64,000 bases of DNA. Origin: UBA7672 sp963738625. Its GTDB lineage: Bacteria > Pseudomonadota > Alphaproteobacteria > Caulobacterales > Hyphomonadaceae. The notes below the pieces were generated by a model. That model had not been told where the DNA came from. It was given only the letters and a program-made list of their open reading frames with translations, and did no database searches. The stretch is from positions 496,001 through 560,000 of the forward strand of contig CAVTXH010000020.1 in the NCBI GenBank assembly GCA_963738625.1. Reading direction: 5' to 3'. Positions 26,008 to 34,209 of the stretch are shown here, one piece after another. Numbering within the stretch: the first letter of the stretch is position 1; each line of letters begins with the position of its first letter. Position numbers and translations under genes: made by a program.

Positions 26008-26056
26008 AAGACGGTCTCCAGCTTGGAAGAAGTCAGAACGCGGCGGGCGGTGCGGG

Positions 26057-26749
26057 TCAAGCCTGCAGCAGGCTCAGTATTTCATCCAGCGATGCGCCGA
26101 CGTGCAGGGTGCGGGCGCGCGTTTCTTCGTCCGGCTGGATGAGGTCTGGTATCATGATCGTCATCAGGCCGGCGGCATGCGCCGACGCAACGCCCGTCGG
26201 CGAGTCCTCTATCGCCAGGATGCTCGCAGGCGGATGGCCGAGAACGATCGAGGCCTTGAGATAGGGTTCCGGGTGCGGCTTGCCGTGCGTGACATCTTCG
26301 CGCGTGACAACGCCACGAAATCGGTCGCCGAGCCGGTGCGCGCTGAAATGCTTGGAGACCCAACCTGGACCAGAGGACGTCGCGAGAGCGTAGGGCGTGC
26401 GAAGGACGTCGAGATGATCGAGCAGGGCGGCGACGCCGGGCTTCAATGGCGCCGCGCGGTCGCCGACATGCTCGGTGACGCTGGCGTAGAAGTTTTCCAG
26501 CGGGAAGGTTTCGCCGAAATACTCCCGCATCTTCATCTCGCTGTGCTGGCGATGCCGGCCGACGAGGCTGAGGAATTGCTCGTGTGTGAAGGGGATGCCG
26601 TGATGCTTGGCGGCGGCCATGTAGGCGTCCAGCACCAGCGCTTCGGAGTCGATCAGCGTGCCGTCGAGATCGAAAACCACCGCGCTGGGGCGCCGTGGGA
26701 GCCGGAAGACGGGGCGCGACGTAAGAGATATCGTGGGACCAATGAGCAT
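26057..26749 (-). CDS. HAD-superfamily phosphatase, phosphoglycolate-phosphatase-like
   Basis: A 230-residue haloacid-dehalogenase hydrolase of the beta-phosphoglucomutase/phosphoglycolate-phosphatase subgroup. Motif I is FDLDGTLIDSEALV (nucleophile Asp in DLDGT), motif II is ATSSGPGWV, the Lys motif is THGKPHPEPY, and motif IV is AIEDSPTGVASA. The helical cap between motifs I and II is the substrate selector and does not identify a substrate. It is divergent from mmsA, 78 bases away. Confidence 0.88.
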   Translation of the reverse strand: MLIGPTISLTSRPVFRLPRRPSAVVFDLDGTLIDSEALVLDAYMAAAKHHGIPFTHEQFLSLVGRHRQHSEMKMREYFGETFPLENFYASVTEHVGDRAAPLKPGVAALLDHLDVLRTPYALATSSGPGWVSKHFSAHRLGDRFRGVVTREDVTHGKPHPEPYLKASIVLGHPPASILAIEDSPTGVASAHAAGLMTIMIPDLIQPDEETRARTLHVGASLDEILSLLQA

Positions 26750-26827
26750 TTGACGTGTGCGTCACCTTTTTGGCTGGCCCGGTCAAGCCGTCGCCGCTAT
26801 CACACTGCGCAACAGGGAGTTCGAACA

Positions 26828-28339
26828 ATGCGACGCATCGAAGGCTTCATCGCGGGAAAAAGCGCCAAGGCGACCAGCGGCCGTGAAGGCGATGTCTTCA
26901 ATCCCAACACCGGCGACGTCCAGGCCAAGGTCGGCCTCGCCAGCGCAGCGGATGTCGATGCGGCGGTGCAGGCGGCGGCGAAGGCCCATGTGACCTGGAG
27001 TGCGGTGAATCCTCAGCGCCGGGCGCGGGTGATGTTCGAGTTCAAGCGGCTGGTCGAAGCCAACATGAACCAGCTGGCGGAGCTGCTCTCCAGCGAGCAT
27101 GGCAAGGTGATCGCCGACTCCAAGGGCGACATCCAGCGCGGCCTCGAAGTGATCGAATTCGCCTGCGGCATCCCGCACGCGCTGAAGGGCGAATACACCG
27201 AAGGCGCCGGGCCGGGCATCGACGTCTATTCCATGCGCCAGCCGCTCGGCGTGGTCGCCGGCATCACGCCGTTCAACTTCCCCGCCATGATCCCCATGTG
27301 GATGTTCGGCGTCGCGATCGCGGTGGGCAACACCTTCGTCTTGAAGCCGTCGGAACGGGATCCCAGCGTGCCGGTTCGCCTTGGCGAACTGTTCATGGAA
27401 GCGGGCGCCGCAGCGGGCCTTGATGTCACCGGCGTGCTTAACGTCGTGCATGGCGACAAGGCGGCGGTCGACGCGATCCTGGCGCATCCGGAAGTCCGTG
27501 CGATCAGCTTCGTCGGTTCCTCCGATATCGCGCACTACATCTACCAGACCGGCGCGGCGAACGGGAAACGCGTGCAGGCGATGGGCGGGGCGAAGAACCA
27601 CGGCGTGGTTCTGCCCGACGCCGACATGGATCAGGTGGTCAAGGATCTCGCCGGCGCCGCCTTCGGTTCGGCGGGCGAGCGCTGCATGGCGTTGCCGGTA
27701 GTCGTGCCCGTCGGCAAGAAGACGGCGGACGAGCTGCGCGATCGGATGGTCGCCGAAATCGAGACGCTGAAGGTCGGCATCTCCACGGATCCGGCCGCGC
27801 AATACGGGCCCGTGGTCAACGCCGCGCACAAGAAGAAGATCGCGGACTACATCCAGACCGGAAAGGACGAAGGCGCCGAGCTTGTCGTCGATGGCCGCGG
27901 GTTCAAGCTTCAGGGCTATGAGAACGGCTTCTTCATCGGGCCATCCCTGTTCGACAATGTGAAGCCCGGCATGAAAACCTATAACGAGGAAATCTTCGGG
28001 CCCGTGCTGCAGATCGTTCGCGCCAACACGTTCGAGGAAGCTATCGCTCTGCCCAGCAAGCATCAGTACGGAAATGGTGTTGCAATCTTCACCCGCAATG
28101 GGCGCGCGGCGCGCGAATTTGCTGCGAAGGTCAATGTCGGCATGGTCGGCATCAACGTGCCAATCCCGGTGCCGGTCGCCTACCACACCTTCGGCGGCTG
28201 GAAGCGCTCGGCCTTCGGCGACACCAACCAGCACGGCATGGAAGGCGTGAAGTTCTGGACCAAGGTCAAGACCGTCACCGCCCGCTGGCCCGAGGGCGAC
28301 GTCGCCGACTCGAGCTTTGTCATTCCGACGATGAGGTAG
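26828..28339 (+). CDS. mmsA: Methylmalonate-semialdehyde dehydrogenase (acylating)
   Basis: A 503-residue aldehyde dehydrogenase that converts methylmalonate semialdehyde to propionyl-CoA in valine (and inositol) breakdown. Start ATG 26828 has GGGAG upstream; the N terminus GFIAGK is typical. The catalytic Cys is in GSAGERCMAL, and GITPFNFPAMIPMWMF and VNVGMVGINVPIPVP are MmsA-specific. It is followed after four bases by 3-hydroxyisobutyrate dehydrogenase, its direct metabolic predecessor, so the pair is an operon. Confidence 0.95.
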   Translation: MRRIEGFIAGKSAKATSGREGDVFNPNTGDVQAKVGLASAADVDAAVQAAAKAHVTWSAVNPQRRARVMFEFKRLVEANMNQLAELLSSEHGKVIADSKGDIQRGLEVIEFACGIPHALKGEYTEGAGPGIDVYSMRQPLGVVAGITPFNFPAMIPMWMFGVAIAVGNTFVLKPSERDPSVPVRLGELFMEAGAAAGLDVTGVLNVVHGDKAAVDAILAHPEVRAISFVGSSDIAHYIYQTGAANGKRVQAMGGAKNHGVVLPDADMDQVVKDLAGAAFGSAGERCMALPVVVPVGKKTADELRDRMVAEIETLKVGISTDPAAQYGPVVNAAHKKKIADYIQTGKDEGAELVVDGRGFKLQGYENGFFIGPSLFDNVKPGMKTYNEEIFGPVLQIVRANTFEEAIALPSKHQYGNGVAIFTRNGRAAREFAAKVNVGMVGINVPIPVPVAYHTFGGWKRSAFGDTNQHGMEGVKFWTKVKTVTARWPEGDVADSSFVIPTMR

Positions 28340-28343
28340 CGTG

Positions 28344-29243
28344 ATGACCCGCATCGCATTCATCGGCCTTGGCAATATGGGCAGCGGCATGGCCGCTCGG
28401 CAGGTTGTGGGCGGGCGCGAGGTTCATGCGTTCGACCTGTCGGAGGCTGCGATGAAAAAAGCCGTCGGGGCCGGGGCGCAGGCTGCGGGCAGCATCGCGA
28501 AGGCGGTCGAGGGCGCGGATGCGGTGATCACCATGCTTCCGGCAGGGCCGCATGTTCGCAAAGTCTATGACGAGCATATCGTCCCCCATGCACCGAAGTC
28601 GGCGCTGCTGATCGACTGCTCGACGATCGATGTGGAAAGCGCCCGCGCCGTCGCCAAGCAGGCGAAGGACAAAGGCTTCCGGTTTGCGGATGCGCCGGTT
28701 TCCGGCGGTACGGCGGCGGCGGATGCGGGAACGCTCGCCTTCATGGTCGGGTGCGATGACAAGGATTTCGTGGCTGTCGAGGAGATGCTGAAGCCGATGT
28801 CGCGTGTGACCATCCGCGCCGGCGATCATGGGGCGGGGCAGGCGGCGAAGATCTGCAACAACATGCTGCTCGGCATTTCGATGATCGGGACGTGCGAGGC
28901 GTTTGCGCTCGCCGAAAAGCTGGGACTGGCGGCGGATCGCTTCTTCGAGATCGCATCGAAATCGTCGGGCAATTGCTGGTCGCTGTCGACCTATTCGCCC
29001 TGGCCGGGCGTCGGGCCGCAGACGCCGTCGGATCGCAATTACGAAGGCGGGTTCGCCGCGGCGATGATGCTGAAGGATCTGAAGCTGGCGCAGGAGGCGG
29101 CGGCGAAGGCGGGCGCGACGACGCCGCTCGGGGCGCAGGCGCAGGCGCTCTATGCGCTGTTCGACCGGCTGGGATTCGGGGCTAAGGATTTCTCCGCGAT
29201 GCAGCAGCTGATGCGTGGCGATCTTGCTCGGCTGAAGGGCTGA
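28344..29243 (+). CDS. mmsB: 3-hydroxyisobutyrate dehydrogenase
   Basis: A 299-residue beta-hydroxyacid dehydrogenase that oxidises 3-hydroxyisobutyrate to methylmalonate semialdehyde, feeding MmsA. The Rossmann motif is FIGLGNMGSGMA, the substrate loop is DAPVSGGTAAA, and the catalytic Lys is in GAGQAAKICNNM. ATG 28344 is preferred to the overlapping GTG 28341. It lies four bases after mmsA. Confidence 0.95.
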   Translation: MTRIAFIGLGNMGSGMAARQVVGGREVHAFDLSEAAMKKAVGAGAQAAGSIAKAVEGADAVITMLPAGPHVRKVYDEHIVPHAPKSALLIDCSTIDVESARAVAKQAKDKGFRFADAPVSGGTAAADAGTLAFMVGCDDKDFVAVEEMLKPMSRVTIRAGDHGAGQAAKICNNMLLGISMIGTCEAFALAEKLGLAADRFFEIASKSSGNCWSLSTYSPWPGVGPQTPSDRNYEGGFAAAMMLKDLKLAQEAAAKAGATTPLGAQAQALYALFDRLGFGAKDFSAMQQLMRGDLARLKG

Positions 29244-29390
29244 AGCGGGCGATTGCCGCGCGGGCGAGTTAACCTTCCGTTTATCAGGTCGTGTCTTACT
29301 AGCACAGCAGCTATGGGAATCTGCTGCCTGTTAGCAGCGCCCATGTTTGGCGCCCGTGCGCGACCCTCTCTCCCGCGCGCCCGCTGCGCA

Positions 29391-29423
29391 AAAGGCCGCG
29401 CCTGTTCCCCGCAGGCGCGGCCG
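29391..29423 (-). terminator. Terminator of the pgsA transcript
   Basis: A perfect 11-base inverted repeat, GGCCGCGCCTG at 29395-29405 and its complement at 29413-29423, with a seven-base loop. Read on the minus strand it is followed by TTTTGCG, so it ends the pgsA message. The rest of 29244-29437 holds nothing else I can assign. Confidence 0.8.
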
Positions 29424-29437
29424 ATCGCTTTTCAGGA

Positions 29438-30193
29438 TCAGGCGCTGGCGGGTTCGATGCGTTGCGGCGCCGGTTCTGGCTCGGGCGCCGGCGGTTCCGG
29501 TTCAGGCTCTGAAGGCGCCGCCGCCCAGGCAGCATCTTCTTCTGCGCCTTCCGCGTCGTCGGGCGCTAACGCGAATGCGTATTGCAGCGCGGTGATTACC
29601 GACATCGTCGCGGCGATGATGAGCAGCGCGATCCAGACGAACATCATGGCGGGGCCGGTGGAGAAGCCTTGCCCGAGGCCGGAGATGCGCAGGAGCGAGG
29701 GCGCGGCGATCATCAGGATCGGCAGGCCGACGGCGACGAGTTCGACGGCGGTCTTCCACTTGGCGAGCTTGGAGACGCGCACGCCTTCGCCATCGCGCGA
29801 GAACAGCCGCACCAGCGTCATCACGACATCGCGCAGCACGATCACCGCGGTCGGCGCCACGACCAGCACCCAGAGCGGCTGGCCGATCTGGAAGGCGATA
29901 ACCGACAGCGCGATCAGCGGCAGGCCGACCAGCGCCTTGTCGGCGATCGGATCGAGGATGCGGCCGAGTTTCGAATCCGCTTTCAGGGCGCGGGCGAGAT
30001 AGCCGTCGATGAGATCGGTGAAGGCCGCGAGAATGAACAGGCCGACGGCCCACAACGCCCAGGTCTGAGCGCCGGCGACCGGCGCGCCGTCGGTCTGCGC
30101 GGGCAAGGCGTAAGCCAGCCACACCAGCCAGGCGACCACGGGCGCCAGCACGAGGCGCATCGCAGTAAGCGCATTGGGCAGGTGTTTCAGCAT
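29438..30193 (-). CDS. pgsA: CDP-diacylglycerol--glycerol-3-phosphate 3-phosphatidyltransferase
   Basis: A 251-residue membrane enzyme that makes phosphatidylglycerol phosphate. The CDP-alcohol phosphotransferase signature is DGYLARALKADSKLG followed by RILDPIAD, giving the metal-binding Asp residues. The N terminus LPNALTAMRLVLAPV is typical of PgsA. About five hydrophobic helices follow. The last ~40 residues are a hydrophilic Pro/Glu/Ala repeat-like tail, longer than in E. coli PgsA. A related CDP-alcohol transferase cannot be fully excluded. Terminated by a strong hairpin. Confidence 0.88.
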   Translation of the reverse strand: MLKHLPNALTAMRLVLAPVVAWLVWLAYALPAQTDGAPVAGAQTWALWAVGLFILAAFTDLIDGYLARALKADSKLGRILDPIADKALVGLPLIALSVIAFQIGQPLWVLVVAPTAVIVLRDVVMTLVRLFSRDGEGVRVSKLAKWKTAVELVAVGLPILMIAAPSLLRISGLGQGFSTGPAMMFVWIALLIIAATMSVITALQYAFALAPDDAEGAEEDAAWAAAPSEPEPEPPAPEPEPAPQRIEPASA

Positions 30194-30308
30194 CCGATCA
30201 CTCCACGCCGGTTCACGAGGCTAGCGGCAAAGCGCCGGGCGGCGAAGGGCGGTGCGAAGCTTCCTGGTGATGCCTTCTGAGAACAAACGACGAGCTTGAA
30301 GCACATGA

Positions 30309-30336
30309 TGTTATATCGTACCGTTATATTGTAACG
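30309..30336 (+). promoter_or_regulatory. Candidate Zur box upstream of the ZnuD-like receptor
   Basis: TGTTATAT begins at 30309 and CGTTATATTGTAACG lies at 30322-30336, the latter a palindrome with ends CGTTA/TAACG. This resembles the alphaproteobacterial Zur operator (GTTATA-n-TATAAC type) and lies 16 bases before the receptor start, as expected for a zinc-repressed promoter. Confidence 0.55.
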
Positions 30337-30351
30337 CGTGCGGAGAACTTG

Positions 30352-32379
30352 ATGCGGCTGTCTGCGAAACTGCTGGTTGGCGTTGCAGCGCTGGCGTTTT
30401 GCGCGCCTGGAGCGGCGTGGTCCCAGGCCACCGGCAAGCCGGCGGAAGCGCCGCCGGCTGACCGCGGCGACGTGGTGGTGATCACCGGCATCGGGCCGGC
30501 GCGGACGAGCGACGAGCTGATTGGATCGACCACGGTGCTCGACACGGGCGATGTGACGGCGCGGCTTTCGGGCGGGCTGGGCGATACGCTGGCGGGACTG
30601 CCGGGAGTCGCCTCGACCGCATTCGGACCGGGCGCGAGCCGGCCGATCATTCGCGGGCTGGGCGCCGAGCGCGTGCAGGTGCTGGCCAACGGCATTGGCG
30701 TTATCGATGCGTCCGCCGCGAGCCCCGACCATGCGGTGACGAGCGATCCCTTGGGCGCCGAGCGGATCGAAATCCTGCGCGGGCCCGCGTCCCTTGCTTA
30801 CGGCGGCGGGGCGACGGGCGGCGTGGTGAACGTGATCGACGGGCTGATCGTGGAGAAACTGCCCGAGAAGAATGTTTCCGGCGCGGTCTATGGCGCGCTG
30901 ACCAGCGCGGACGAGGGCAGGCAGGCGGCGGGCCGTATTGTCGGCAAGATGGGACAGTTCGTCGGCGTGGTGAATGCCGGATGGATCGATACGTCGGACG
31001 CCGACATTCCCGGCTTCGCGCTGTCGCAAGCGGCGCGGGACGAGGCGATCGCCGGCGGCGCCGACCCGGCGAACTTCGCGGAGGGGACGCTGCCCAACTC
31101 CGCGGTCGAGAACAAGTCGTTGAGCGGCGGCCTGTCGTGGGTTGGCGATGGAGCCTTCCTCGGCGGCGCGGTGCGGCGGGCGGAGAACCGCTATGGCATC
31201 GTGGCGGAGGAAGCAGCCTTCATCGACATGGAGCAGACGCGCTACGACCTGCGCGGCGGCATTGATTTCGACGGGCCGATCAAGTCGTTGCGCGCGTCGG
31301 GTTCGAAGGTCGACTATGAGCATACCGAGTTCGAGGGGCCAGGTGAGCCGGGCACGCGCTTCACCAATGACGGCTGGGAAGGCCGCGTCGAACTGGGGCA
31401 TGCGCCGATCGGCGATCTCGAGGGCAGCATCGGCGTGCAGGCGTCCGACCGCGACTTCGCGGCGATCGGCGATGAGGCGCTGATCGGGCCGACGAGCACC
31501 AAGCAGACGGGCGTGTTCGCCTACGAAACGTATGACCGTGGGCAATGGGGCCTCGAAGGCGGGCTGCGTTATGACGATGTGAGCCTCGACAATATCGACG
31601 CCGGGAAGCGCGGGTTCGATGCCTGGAACGCCAGTTTCGGCGCGCATGTGCATCTGAGCGACAACGTATTTCTCGGCTTTTCGGCGGCGAAGACGGAGCG
31701 GGCGCCGACGGACCTTGAGCTGTTCGCCAACGGGCCGCACCCGGCGACGGGGCAGTTCGAGATCGGCGACGACACGCTGACGACCGAGGAGGGCGTCAAC
31801 CTGGAGCTGAGCGCGCGCTGGGAGAGCGATGCTCTGAATGTTTCGGCCAGCGTCTATCGGTTCGATTTCGACAGCTTCATCTACCTGGAAGACACCGGGC
31901 TGGTGAATGTCGATCCCGAAGGCGACCTGCCGATCTTCCAGTTCGTGCAGGCGGGCGCCGTTTTCACGGGCGCGGAACTTTCTGGAGATGCGGAGCTGGG
32001 CTCGGCGTTCGGCATCGATTGGAAGGCGGACGGGTCGGTCGACTTCGTTCGCGCCAAGCTGGATGCAGGCGGCAACCTGCCGCTGATCCCGCCAATGACC
32101 GTGAATGCCGGGATCGAGGGCAAGCGCGGCGCCGTGCTGGGACGGATTTCCGCGCAGTATGGCGCCGAGCAGGACGACGTTGCCTCGTTCGAGACGGCGA
32201 CAGACGATTATCTCATTTTCGATGCGCGCGTGGGGATCGATCTGACGGATACGGTTCACCTGATGCTTGAGGGCAGGAATCTGTCCGACGAGGAGGTGCG
32301 CCATCATGCATCGCCCCTGAAGGACATCGCGCCGATGACGGGACGGAATTTCCGTATCGCGCTGCGGGCGGAGTTCTAG
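30352..32379 (+). CDS. znuD: TonB-dependent receptor, ZnuD-like (zinc uptake)
   Basis: A 675-residue outer-membrane receptor. A signal peptide is followed by the plug domain: LGDTLAGLPGVASTAFGPGA, RPIIRGLGAERV, SPDHAVTSDPLGAERIEI and ILRGPASLAYGGG. The order and wording of these segments and the DGLIVEKLPEKNVSG stretch match Neisseria ZnuD. The C-terminal barrel ends in an aromatic residue (AEF). ZnuD imports zinc (or heme) across the outer membrane in a TonB-dependent manner. ATG 30352 follows CGGAGAA. A candidate Zur box lies just upstream. Substrate by family and regulator site, not proven. Confidence 0.8.
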   Translation: MRLSAKLLVGVAALAFCAPGAAWSQATGKPAEAPPADRGDVVVITGIGPARTSDELIGSTTVLDTGDVTARLSGGLGDTLAGLPGVASTAFGPGASRPIIRGLGAERVQVLANGIGVIDASAASPDHAVTSDPLGAERIEILRGPASLAYGGGATGGVVNVIDGLIVEKLPEKNVSGAVYGALTSADEGRQAAGRIVGKMGQFVGVVNAGWIDTSDADIPGFALSQAARDEAIAGGADPANFAEGTLPNSAVENKSLSGGLSWVGDGAFLGGAVRRAENRYGIVAEEAAFIDMEQTRYDLRGGIDFDGPIKSLRASGSKVDYEHTEFEGPGEPGTRFTNDGWEGRVELGHAPIGDLEGSIGVQASDRDFAAIGDEALIGPTSTKQTGVFAYETYDRGQWGLEGGLRYDDVSLDNIDAGKRGFDAWNASFGAHVHLSDNVFLGFSAAKTERAPTDLELFANGPHPATGQFEIGDDTLTTEEGVNLELSARWESDALNVSASVYRFDFDSFIYLEDTGLVNVDPEGDLPIFQFVQAGAVFTGAELSGDAELGSAFGIDWKADGSVDFVRAKLDAGGNLPLIPPMTVNAGIEGKRGAVLGRISAQYGAEQDDVASFETATDDYLIFDARVGIDLTDTVHLMLEGRNLSDEEVRHHASPLKDIAPMTGRNFRIALRAEF

Positions 32380-32393
32380 ACGCACGCTCTCCT

Positions 32394-32863
32394 TCGGACC
32401 GGCTGAGCCGTCCGGGATGCATGCGCCTCCAGTCAGGTGGAGGGCGTGGGGACGCGGGATGCCCCGCGTGAGTTGGGCGACGCTGGTTGCCCAGCGCTAC
32501 CGGTAGTCAAAGAGAAACGCGTCATCCGTCGACGAATGCGTCGACCCCCAGCGACCGTTGTGCGCCAGCCCGTGCACAGGGAGCTGTGTTCACTCCCCTG
32601 GCATGGTCGCCGGCGGCGTGCAGGCCATTGGGCTGTTCATCGTCCCATGGTCCCGGCGACACTCAGCTCTGGCTTCGGGCCAGAAGGCCCAAGAACCAGA
32701 AGGTTCATCTCCCAGGCTTGGCGGCGCTTCACGCCGCGTTCGTCCGGAACTTCTCACGCTCGATCGCATCGCCCCTGCGTCGCTGAACAGGTGCACGACT
32801 GCCCTCCATGCGGAGGCGATGGAGGAATTATCGCTCAGCTCGGCAAGTGTAGGATAACTTTCC
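32394..32863 (+). ncRNA. 470-bp repeated hairpin-rich element, copy B
   Basis: Inverted partner of 9485-9954, starting 14 bases after the receptor stop. The middle ~250 bases (from about 32518 to 32750) are identical to copy A; differences cluster at the ends and include balancing small indels. Hairpins read on this strand: GGAC-C-GGCTGAGCCGTCC, CGCGGG/CCCGCG (32455-32467), CGCTGG/CCAGCG, GTCGAC...GTCGAC, GTCGCCGG (from 32606) with CCGGCGAC (from 32653), GGGCC-AGAA-GGCCC, GAACC-AGAA-GGTTC, GCGGCG/CGCCGC and CCTCC-ATGC-GGAGG. Open frames here are not convincing proteins. A small stem CGAAGA/TCTTCG follows at 32864-32879. It is part of the gene-free interval 32380-33305. Confidence 0.55.
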
Positions 32864-32952
32864 CGAAGAGTTTTCTTCGAGCTCTGAATTTGCTGGGAAG
32901 ATTGTCGGATTGTGTCCCGGATGGTGTCGGACGGCGATGCTGTTTCCGACGC

Positions 32953-33065
32953 TGTCATCCCGGCCGGAAGCGCGTGAGCGCTGAAGAGCCGGGACCCATG
33001 GGTCTGCGAGTCCCGTTGTCGAGGGATGGGTCCCGGCTCTCCGCTTCGCTCCGGCCGGGATGACA
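32953..33065. repeat. Palindromic repeat TGTCATCCCGGCCGGA
   Basis: TGTCATCCCGGCCGGA at the left end and its exact complement at 33050-33065 frame inner partial arms around GCCGGGACCCAT and ATGGGTCCCGGC. Typical intergenic repeat of this genome type. It would form a long stem in RNA. Confidence 0.8.
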
Positions 33066-33130
33066 GCAGTGGGTGTTGCTCTCCGGCCCTTCGCTGTCGC
33101 TCCGGGCGAAGGCGCGAGAGCGCCGTAGAC

Positions 33131-33250
33131 CCGGAACCTAGGGGCTGCGTTTCGAGATCTCGCGTCGAGCCCCTAGGTTCCGGATAACGCTTCGCGTTTC
33201 CGGAATGACAGCGGGGGTGCGCTTCGCTACGCCCGGAATGACAGCGGGGG
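33131..33250. repeat. Palindromic repeat, CCTAGGGGCT family, copy 2
   Basis: CCGGAACCTAGGGGCT at 33131-33146 and its complement at 33168-33183 repeat the 16-base arms of 9295-9347 with the same 21-base loop. A 17-base direct repeat CGGAATGACAGCGGGGG follows at 33201-33217 and 33234-33250. Like copy 1 it lies on the T-rich flank side of a 470-bp element. Confidence 0.85.
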
Positions 33251-33305
33251 GTGTTGCGTGAACGAAGGCGCGCACCTTGAGGCGAGCGATAGGAGAGGGC
33301 GAGAC

Positions 33306-33761
33306 ATGAAGGCCGAAACGCTGGTGTTGTATGCGGGGTGGGCGGCGTTGGCGGGGGCGTTGATCCCGGTGATGGCGGCGCTGCAGGGGACGATGGGGCG
33401 ATCGCTGCAGAGCCCGTTTCATGCGGCGCTGATCGGCGTCGGCATAGCGTTCGTGACGGTGGGGATCACCTTTGCCGTGTTCCGGCCAGCCATGCCGTCC
33501 AGCGATCTATTCGCGGCTGTGCCGAAAGTCGCGTGGTTCGCGGGCCTGGCGATGGCGTTCTATGCGCTGACGGTGACGTTCCTGACGCCGAAATTCGGGG
33601 TGGGGAATGTCGTGATGTGCGTGGTGGTGGCGCAGCTTGTGATGTCGTCGCTGATCGATCAGTTCGGCCTGTTCGGCGCGCCGGTGTACGCGATCGACCT
33701 GAAGCGCGCAGCTGGCCTTGCGCTGCTGGCGGGCGGGGCGGCGCTGGTGGCGATGAAGTGA
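33306..33761 (+). CDS. DMT family transporter (YdcZ/DUF606 type)
   Basis: A 151-residue integral membrane protein with about five helices. The N terminus WAALAGALIPVMAALQGTMG and the FGVGNVVMCVVVAQLVMSSL segment are typical of the short DUF606 (YdcZ) members, which work as half-size transporters, usually as homodimers. ATG 33306 follows GGAGAGGGCGA. The substrate is unknown. It lies between palindromic repeats with no partner gene in the same direction. Confidence 0.85.
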   Translation: MKAETLVLYAGWAALAGALIPVMAALQGTMGRSLQSPFHAALIGVGIAFVTVGITFAVFRPAMPSSDLFAAVPKVAWFAGLAMAFYALTVTFLTPKFGVGNVVMCVVVAQLVMSSLIDQFGLFGAPVYAIDLKRAAGLALLAGGAALVAMK

Positions 33762-33770
33762 GAGGGGAAA

Positions 33771-33848
33771 GGGAGTAGGGAGTAGGGAGTGGGGAGTAAG
33801 CCCGGCAAAGCCGGAACGCTACTCCCGATTCCCTACTCCCGATTCCCT
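33771..33848. repeat. GGGAGTA heptamer tract with inverted copies
   Basis: Three to four tandem GGGAGTA-like units at 33771-33798 are followed, after a small CCCGGC/GCCGG stem, by inverted units TACTCCCGATTCCC in tandem up to the stop of the convergent SnoaL-like gene. It forms one imperfect hairpin and could end both converging transcripts. Confidence 0.75.
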
Positions 33849-34207
33849 CAGCGCATCTGCGTCGGGTCGTAGTAGAAGCGCTCTTCAGCGATACGGTCGC
33901 CGCGCCAAGTTTGGACGGAGACTTCGTCGAAAGTGCGTTTGGGTTCGCCCGGCCCCATCTGGAAGATCCAGTTGATGAAGACGGTGTCGCCGTCGATCGA
34001 GAAGCGGCGGCATTTGCTGGCGGGCGGGCCGCCCATGCGCTTGAGGGCTGCGGCTTCGCCGGCGAGCAGGGCGTCCATGCCTTCGCGCTTCGGGCCGAAG
34101 TTTTCCTGCATGGCGGCGTCCGGATGGTAGAAGTCGCTGATGGCGCCAAGATGGTCGAGCGCCTCGACGCGGGCGATGAAGGCTTTCACACGATCGAGCG
34201 TCGGCAT
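33848..34207 (-). CDS. SnoaL-like/NTF2-fold protein
   Basis: A 119-residue cone-shaped NTF2-like protein. The pattern RVKAFIARVEALDHLGAISDFYHPDAAMQ at the start, GGPPASKCRRFSIDGDTVFINW in the middle and EERFYYDP at the end fits SnoaL-like polyketide cyclase or limonene-epoxide hydrolase relatives. Catalytic identity is not clear. It starts two bases after the stop of the SDR gene, so the two are an operon and may act on the same substrate. Confidence 0.78.
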   Translation of the reverse strand: MPTLDRVKAFIARVEALDHLGAISDFYHPDAAMQENFGPKREGMDALLAGEAAALKRMGGPPASKCRRFSIDGDTVFINWIFQMGPGEPKRTFDEVSVQTWRGDRIAEERFYYDPTQMR

Positions 34208-34209
34208 GG

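Noticed and set aside
30339..30352. TTG 30349 as the start of the ZnuD-like gene
   Set aside because: ATG 30352 directly follows and has the better spacing to CGGAGAA.
30187..32385. A 732-codon minus-strand open frame
   Set aside because: Antisense of the ZnuD-like receptor; Arg/Ala-rich composition, no domain.
32437..33063. Open frames in the 470-bp element (and their counterparts at 9491-10027)
   Set aside because: Several frames of the same strand are open at once and none has a protein-like composition or known motif. The near identity of the two copies is at DNA level, not biased to one frame.
33771..33848. CRISPR array
   Set aside because: The repeat unit is seven bases with no spacers, and no cas genes are in the window.
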